Source: Bacillus sp. Cs-700
GTDB lineage: Bacteria; Bacillota; Bacilli; Bacillales; Guptibacillaceae
Direction of reading: 5' to 3'
Assembly: GCF_011082085.1 (NCBI RefSeq)
Contig: NZ_CP041063.1
Location: 620,001 to 684,000 of the forward strand
Length of the DNA: 64,000 bases
The position numbers were made by a program, and so were the translations under genes. Positions within the stretch are counted from its first letter, which is position 1. Each line of letters opens with the position of its first letter. Shown one piece after another: positions 60,575 through 64,000 of the stretch. Under the pieces are notes generated by a model, which searched no databases, was not told the DNA's origin, and saw only the letters and a program-made list of their open reading frames with translations.

Positions 60575-60988
60575 TTACTTTGTCATCGCATGTTCAACTT
60601 TAATGCAACGATCCATGATGACTTTAATATCATGTTTCTTTCCATATTCATATGCTTCTTCATTCATCACGCCGAGTTGGGCCCAGAAAACATCCGCGCC
60701 AATATCAACGGCATCTTTCATAATATCTGGAAGAAACTCACTTCGTCTAAAGACGTTAACGATCTCAACATGACCTTCAATTTCTTTCAGAGAATCTACC
60801 GCTTTTACTCCAAGTGCATCATCAATTGTTGGATTAACTGGGATAATGTCGTAACCAGCATCCATCATCGCCTGAGATACCATAAAAGAGGTACGATTAG
60901 GGTTGTTCGATAAACCTACAACAGCAATTCGCTTCTTCGTTTTTAGGATGTTACCAATCTCTTCTCTTGATGGGTTTTGAATCGTCAT
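60575..60988 (-). CDS. CoA-binding domain protein (YccU-like)
   Basis: The product has 137 residues and a Rossmann-like CoA_binding fold: IAVVGLSNNPNRTSFMVSQAM near the N-terminus and DVFWAQLGVMNEEA further on. Members bind CoA or a CoA-like nucleotide; the cellular role is not known. It is a monocistronic housekeeping gene of the YneT/YccU type. Confidence 0.87.
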   Translation of the reverse strand: MTIQNPSREEIGNILKTKKRIAVVGLSNNPNRTSFMVSQAMMDAGYDIIPVNPTIDDALGVKAVDSLKEIEGHVEIVNVFRRSEFLPDIMKDAVDIGADVFWAQLGVMNEEAYEYGKKHDIKVIMDRCIKVEHAMTK

Positions 60989-61268
60989 TTACGCTCGCCC
61001 CTTTGTTTTTTTGTATAAGTCCATTATAAAAGATGTCCGACTACAGCAACACCATTTCGCTCAAATGCGGAAATAGAACCATTCCTCTTATGATTAGCTC
61101 GGGGCACACAGGGCATATTTTATCCTGCATCCTTGTCCTTTATGTAAGCTGAACGAAGAGAAAGTTATCTAAAGAAAACAGAGTATGGAGAATTTCTATC
61201 TGGAAAACAGGGTATAATTATTCGCCTCGCACCATACTAATTTATTCCAATTAGGATAGAGTCGCATA

Positions 61269-61485
61269 TCACTCAAGGGTTGCTTCTCCAACTATACCTT
61301 CTCTTGTAACAGACTTACTTTTCACATACCCTGCTCGGTTATAGGCTAAAACAGTAAGTTCACTAGTCATTCTTTCCTTCCACTCATAAAGTGAGCCACC
61401 AATTCCCGATAACAATACAATTGTCATAGCAGGGTAATTAGAAAGAAAATATTTAGTAATCCCATGTTTGGAGGTTACAACGATC
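61269..61485 (-). pseudogene. relic of an alpha/beta hydrolase
   Basis: On the minus strand a frame reads PAMTIVLLSGIGGSLYEWKE and then LTVLAYNRAGYVKS, the first strands and oxyanion region of an alpha/beta hydrolase, before stopping at 61269. The nucleophile and histidine parts are missing. A further piece upstream (to about 61553, RSTYRFKVRQPEGMEMR) is in another frame. This is a truncated and frameshifted remnant. Confidence 0.6.
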
Positions 61486-61594
61486 CCTCATTTCCATTCC
61501 CTCAGGTTGTCGCACCTTAAAACGATAGGTAGATCGAACAATATTTAGATTTATTCTTTTTTTCAAAAAATGAGTCGTGTCACGAGAATAGTTT

Positions 61595-61603
61595 TGCTAT
61601 AAT
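61595..61603 (+). promoter_or_regulatory. extended -10 promoter before the MFS leader
   Basis: TGCTATAAT is a TG-N-TATAAT extended -10 element (TATAAT 61598-61603), with no good -35 hexamer. Transcription should begin about 61610, close to the leader ribosome site. Confidence 0.6.
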
Positions 61604-61634
61604 TTCTCTTAACTAATGGAAGGGAGAAGGTAAT

Positions 61635-61682
61635 ATGTTAAAAATTCTGGAGCTAATGTCAATACACAGGAGGGACGAATGA
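61635..61682 (+). CDS. 15-codon leader peptide ORF before the MFS gene
   Basis: ATG at 61635 follows GGAAGGGAGAAGG (61618-61630). The encoded peptide is MLKILELMSIHRRDE. Its last codons lie in the left arm of a strong hairpin. A second mini-ORF of four codons starts at 61679 behind AGGAGGG (61668-61674), which is sealed inside the hairpin. The arrangement resembles leader peptides that control drug-efflux or resistance genes. Confidence 0.5.
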   Translation: MLKILELMSIHRRDE

Positions 61683-61708
61683 CTTTAATGTAAATGACTC
61701 CCTCCTGT
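61666..61708 (+). promoter_or_regulatory. leader hairpin (candidate attenuator) before the MFS gene
   Basis: ACAGGAGGGA (61666-61675) pairs perfectly with TCCCTCCTGT (61699-61708). No T-run follows, so it is not a simple terminator. The right arm could instead pair with the ribosome site GGAGG (61740-61744) of the transporter gene, giving two exclusive structures. Confidence 0.6.
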
Positions 61709-61747
61709 CTTTCCATTGTCAGAACTTACAATGAAAGTTGGAGGATC

Positions 61748-62950
61748 ATGTCTTCTTTATCAACACGTAATCTGACCCTATTGTTCTGGGTACACTTTTT
61801 TGGAACGATTAGTTTCTTACAGCCCGTTTTAACCTTATTCTATGTAAAAAATGGATTAAGTGAGGCAAATATTCTTCTTCTTTTAATATGCTGGAGCGGC
61901 GCTGTTTTAATAGGAGAAATTCCAACAGGTGTTTTCGCAGATCGGTTTGGGGCTCGAGTGTCATTTCTAACAGGTTCCATTATTAAACTAAGTAGTATTT
62001 GTATCCTTTTACTTGCTAATAGCCTCGAAATGTTTATGCTATTTAGCGTTTTAAACGGATTATCCGTTACTTTTTTCTCCGGAGCGGACGAAGCGCTAAT
62101 ATACGAGTCATTAAAAAAAGATAATAAACAGCAAAAAATGGATGAAGCTATGGGCAAAATCCAATCAGCAGGGTTTATCGCTATGATGATCGCTGTTCTG
62201 TTCGGCTCATTTTTTGCAAGAGACCTTGAACAAGAACAGTTTCAGCTGCTGATTCTATTAAGCATGGTCTCCTATATCGTTGAATTCGTTCTTTTGTTCT
62301 TTATTCAGGAGCCTTCTGGTAAAGTGAATATACCCGGAACTTCGATCGAGAATGTTTTGGAAGGTGTACGAGTGATAAAACAAGCACCGCGGCTGTTAGT
62401 TATGTTTATGAACGTAACACTCGTCTTTATCCCGACAGTTGCGGTTTTTCAGAAATTTGACCAACCTCTTATGATCGGTTCCGGACTACCTGTATACCTT
62501 ATCGGACCAGTTTACGCGGTAGGTGCTTTACTCGCATTCTTTTCTTCAAGAAGTATCGGTATGTTAAATAAAAATCTTTCTTATTCAGTTTTAATGTACA
62601 CGTCCGGTCTTCTTTCCGCTTTCGGGCTGTTGTTGGCTGCTCTATTTCAAAATCAGCTATGGATAATCTTGTTTCTAGTATTGTTTTTGAGGTGGGTTGG
62701 TGCTATTCGCTATCCGATCTATTCCAAGTTAAGCAACAACATCATTCCATCTCATGTAAGAGCGACAACGATCTCACTCCTATCTATACTTGACTCGTTA
62801 TTTGACCTTGTGATTTTTTTGTTATTAATTTCTTTTGCTGCGGAAGGTATTCAGGGTATTTTATTTGGCGGAGCAGCGGTAGCCCTAATTGGATCAGTAC
62901 TTCCAATTCAGCACCGAGAAAAATTGCACTCCAGCCCGATAAATCGGTAA
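61748..62950 (+). CDS. MFS efflux-type transporter
   Basis: The product has about 400 residues and twelve membrane segments. The MFS loop motif is GVFADRFGARVSFL in the first half. It resembles multidrug or macrolide-type efflux carriers. The start at ATG 61748 has GGAGG three bases before it; a longer frame opens at 61694 without a ribosome site. Its expression is probably controlled by the preceding leader ORF and hairpin. Confidence 0.82.
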   Translation: MSSLSTRNLTLLFWVHFFGTISFLQPVLTLFYVKNGLSEANILLLLICWSGAVLIGEIPTGVFADRFGARVSFLTGSIIKLSSICILLLANSLEMFMLFSVLNGLSVTFFSGADEALIYESLKKDNKQQKMDEAMGKIQSAGFIAMMIAVLFGSFFARDLEQEQFQLLILLSMVSYIVEFVLLFFIQEPSGKVNIPGTSIENVLEGVRVIKQAPRLLVMFMNVTLVFIPTVAVFQKFDQPLMIGSGLPVYLIGPVYAVGALLAFFSSRSIGMLNKNLSYSVLMYTSGLLSAFGLLLAALFQNQLWIILFLVLFLRWVGAIRYPIYSKLSNNIIPSHVRATTISLLSILDSLFDLVIFLLLISFAAEGIQGILFGGAAVALIGSVLPIQHREKLHSSPINR

Positions 62951-63175
62951 ATAAATTTCCAGAATGGTTTGCAATTTAGAAGAGCCGGTGCTATTATATA
63001 TTTAAACCATTTTACTATTAATATATTTAGGATTTAAATTAGCTGTAGCTTCGAAAGAGGGTAACAAAGTTAAATCCTCTTCCAAAAGCTGCAGTTTTTT
63101 AATGTAAACGTATTACAATGGTAAATGGTGAACTTTAAATTATGTACGATGAGGTACATTAGGAGGCAATTTTTT

Positions 63176-63376
63176 ATGCAAAACGGTAAAGTAAAATGGT
63201 TCAACGCTGAAAAAGGTTTCGGTTTCATCGAAGTTGAAGGTGGAGACGACGTATTCGTACACTTCTCTGCAATCAACGGCGAAGGTTTCAAAACACTTGA
63301 CGAAGGCCAAGAAGTTAACTTCGAAATCGTAGAAGGTAACCGCGGACCACAAGCAGCTAACGTAACAAAAGCATAA
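63176..63376 (+). CDS. csp: cold-shock protein (CspA/CspB family)
   Basis: The product has 66 residues. RNP1 (GFGFIEVEG-like KGFGFIE) and RNP2 (VFVHFSAI) are complete, as in Bacillus CspB. It binds single-stranded RNA and DNA, and melts RNA structure. AGGAGG six bases from the ATG at 63176 fixes the start; longer frames upstream are ignored. It has a strong terminator. Base composition is more G/C-rich than flanking non-coding DNA, as usual for a highly expressed gene. Confidence 0.96.
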   Translation: MQNGKVKWFNAEKGFGFIEVEGGDDVFVHFSAINGEGFKTLDEGQEVNFEIVEGNRGPQAANVTKA

Positions 63377-63384
63377 ATCGCTTT

Positions 63385-63420
63385 ACAAGCCCCCGACGAA
63401 ACGTTCGTCAGGGGCTTGTT
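63385..63420 (+). terminator. terminator of the csp gene
   Basis: ACAAGCCCC and GGGGCTTGT enclose GACGAA/TTCGTC, a long strong stem, with a T-rich tail. Confidence 0.92.
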
Positions 63421-63896
63421 TATTTACTATTAATAACGAGTGTGGAACTCTTCAGAGTGTTCATAACGTCAGATAGCGGTAGACATTGATAAGGATGAAA
63501 CATCGTTTTTCCATTTATGTTTAGGACGTGTGCTTCGCCAATAGCATAACAACCATGAACAGCTTGATTATTTCGAAACACACAAGAACTTCCTGAGGCG
63601 CTACATGATTTCTTATCCTAGCCTGATAGCCATAACTGTTGAATGAAGAAAGAAACTCCCTCCCTTTCACCCACGTTTTGGTATATGTTTGAGCGGCTTC
63701 CTTATCAAGATTCATTAATGTAAACGAAAAGCAATTAGGTCCGTTACTACTGATAAACGTGTTAATCAATTCGCTACTCCCCATCTCCTCACCAACTTGT
63801 AAAGAAGACGTCTTTTCTAGAAATGATTTTCAATTCCCTAGGCTCTTCCTTAAAGAAAATAAGATCATATCTCGGTACAAATCGTTTATCCCACAT
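63420..63896 (-). pseudogene. frameshifted gene of unknown family
   Basis: Three consecutive minus-strand segments look like one protein split by frameshifts. The first starts at 63896 (MWDKRFVPRYDLIFFKEEP) and stops near 63790. The second is the frame 63784-63521 (FSFTLMNLDKEAAQTYTKTW). The third, from about 63610 to a TAA at 63420, reads AVHGCYAIGEAHVLNINGKT and MFHPYQCLPLSDVM. I recognise no family. It could be a decayed gene or reflect sequence errors. Confidence 0.45.
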
Positions 63897-64000
63897 TTCT
63901 AAGACCCAACTCTATAATCGGTTATTTTCTATTCATACCACTTCGATTTATTCCTTTCTCCTTTTGTTAACAAAACTTTTCAATAAGATGAAAGTTGTTT

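Noticed and set aside
63102-63117. cre-like TGTAAACGTATTACA upstream of csp
   Set aside because: The dyad has an extra base, does not fit the cre spacing well, and cold-shock genes are not typical CcpA targets.

Overview
The window is a stretch of chromosome from a low-G+C, endospore-former-type Firmicute, most likely a member of the Bacillaceae. This rests on Bacillus-type Shine-Dalgarno sequences, frequent TTG/GTG starts, sigma-A promoters, guanine and SAM riboswitches, Xpt/PbuX, a BirA-type bioY, ParE/ParC topoisomerase IV and YdhK/Csp lipoprotein-copper genes. The species cannot be fixed from the sequence alone; a soil or marine Bacillus relative is an inference. No rRNA, tRNA, insertion sequence, prophage or CRISPR array was seen.

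Layout. 1-9100: a glycolate/glyoxylate catabolic locus, with malate synthase G (5' end outside the window), a FadR-type regulator, three-subunit glycolate oxidase in the order GlcE-GlcF-GlcD, a fumarylacetoacetate-hydrolase-family enzyme and a lactate/glycolate permease. 9100-11240: xpt-pbuX on the minus strand behind a guanine riboswitch with a visible antiterminator/terminator switch. 11300-21150: mixed housekeeping genes, including a luciferase-like monooxygenase, a second LctP permease with two FNR/Rex-like palindromes upstream, a CPBP protease, rlmN, a SAM-riboswitch-controlled homocysteine S-methyltransferase and murB. 21270-25610: a probable copper/metal-stress cluster with two lipoproteins, a 16-cysteine four-helix copper-binding protein and a histidine kinase/response regulator pair. 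26370-27640: an ECF-like sigma factor coupled to a ClpP paralogue.

28320-33660: a tight operon (RpiR regulator, YjiH-like membrane protein, M20 peptidase, GNAT acyltransferase, enolase-superfamily N-acylamino-acid racemase). It has all the enzyme activities needed to turn D-amino acids into L-amino acids through N-succinyl intermediates. 33700-36000: an ArsR-like regulator and MFS pair. 36180-36330: a strong promoter with an overlapping CcpA (cre) site followed by a long terminator hairpin, a candidate small RNA. 36500-38520: an alpha/beta hydrolase fused to a polytopic membrane domain. 38800-39380: a decayed LAGLIDADG endonuclease.

39500-50360: small secreted proteins, a LigT-like protein, a PatB/MalY lyase, membrane proteins, topoisomerase IV (parE-parC), and bioY under a BirA-like operator. 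50400-60990: transporters (MFS, Ca/Na exchanger, POT peptide transporter), a PD-(D/E)XK-XPD-type helicase, cytochrome P450, M29 aminopeptidase, a SIMPL protein and a CoA-binding protein. 61000-64000: a relic of an alpha/beta hydrolase, an MFS efflux-type transporter preceded by an extended -10 promoter, a 15-codon leader ORF and a strong hairpin (candidate attenuation system), a cold-shock protein, and a frameshifted unknown gene.

The most notable items are the D-amino-acid conversion operon, the cre-controlled sRNA candidate, the leader-peptide/hairpin arrangement before the MFS gene, the sigma-ClpP pair, and three decaying genes. All functions are read by eye from protein motifs and gene context; no database search was run.
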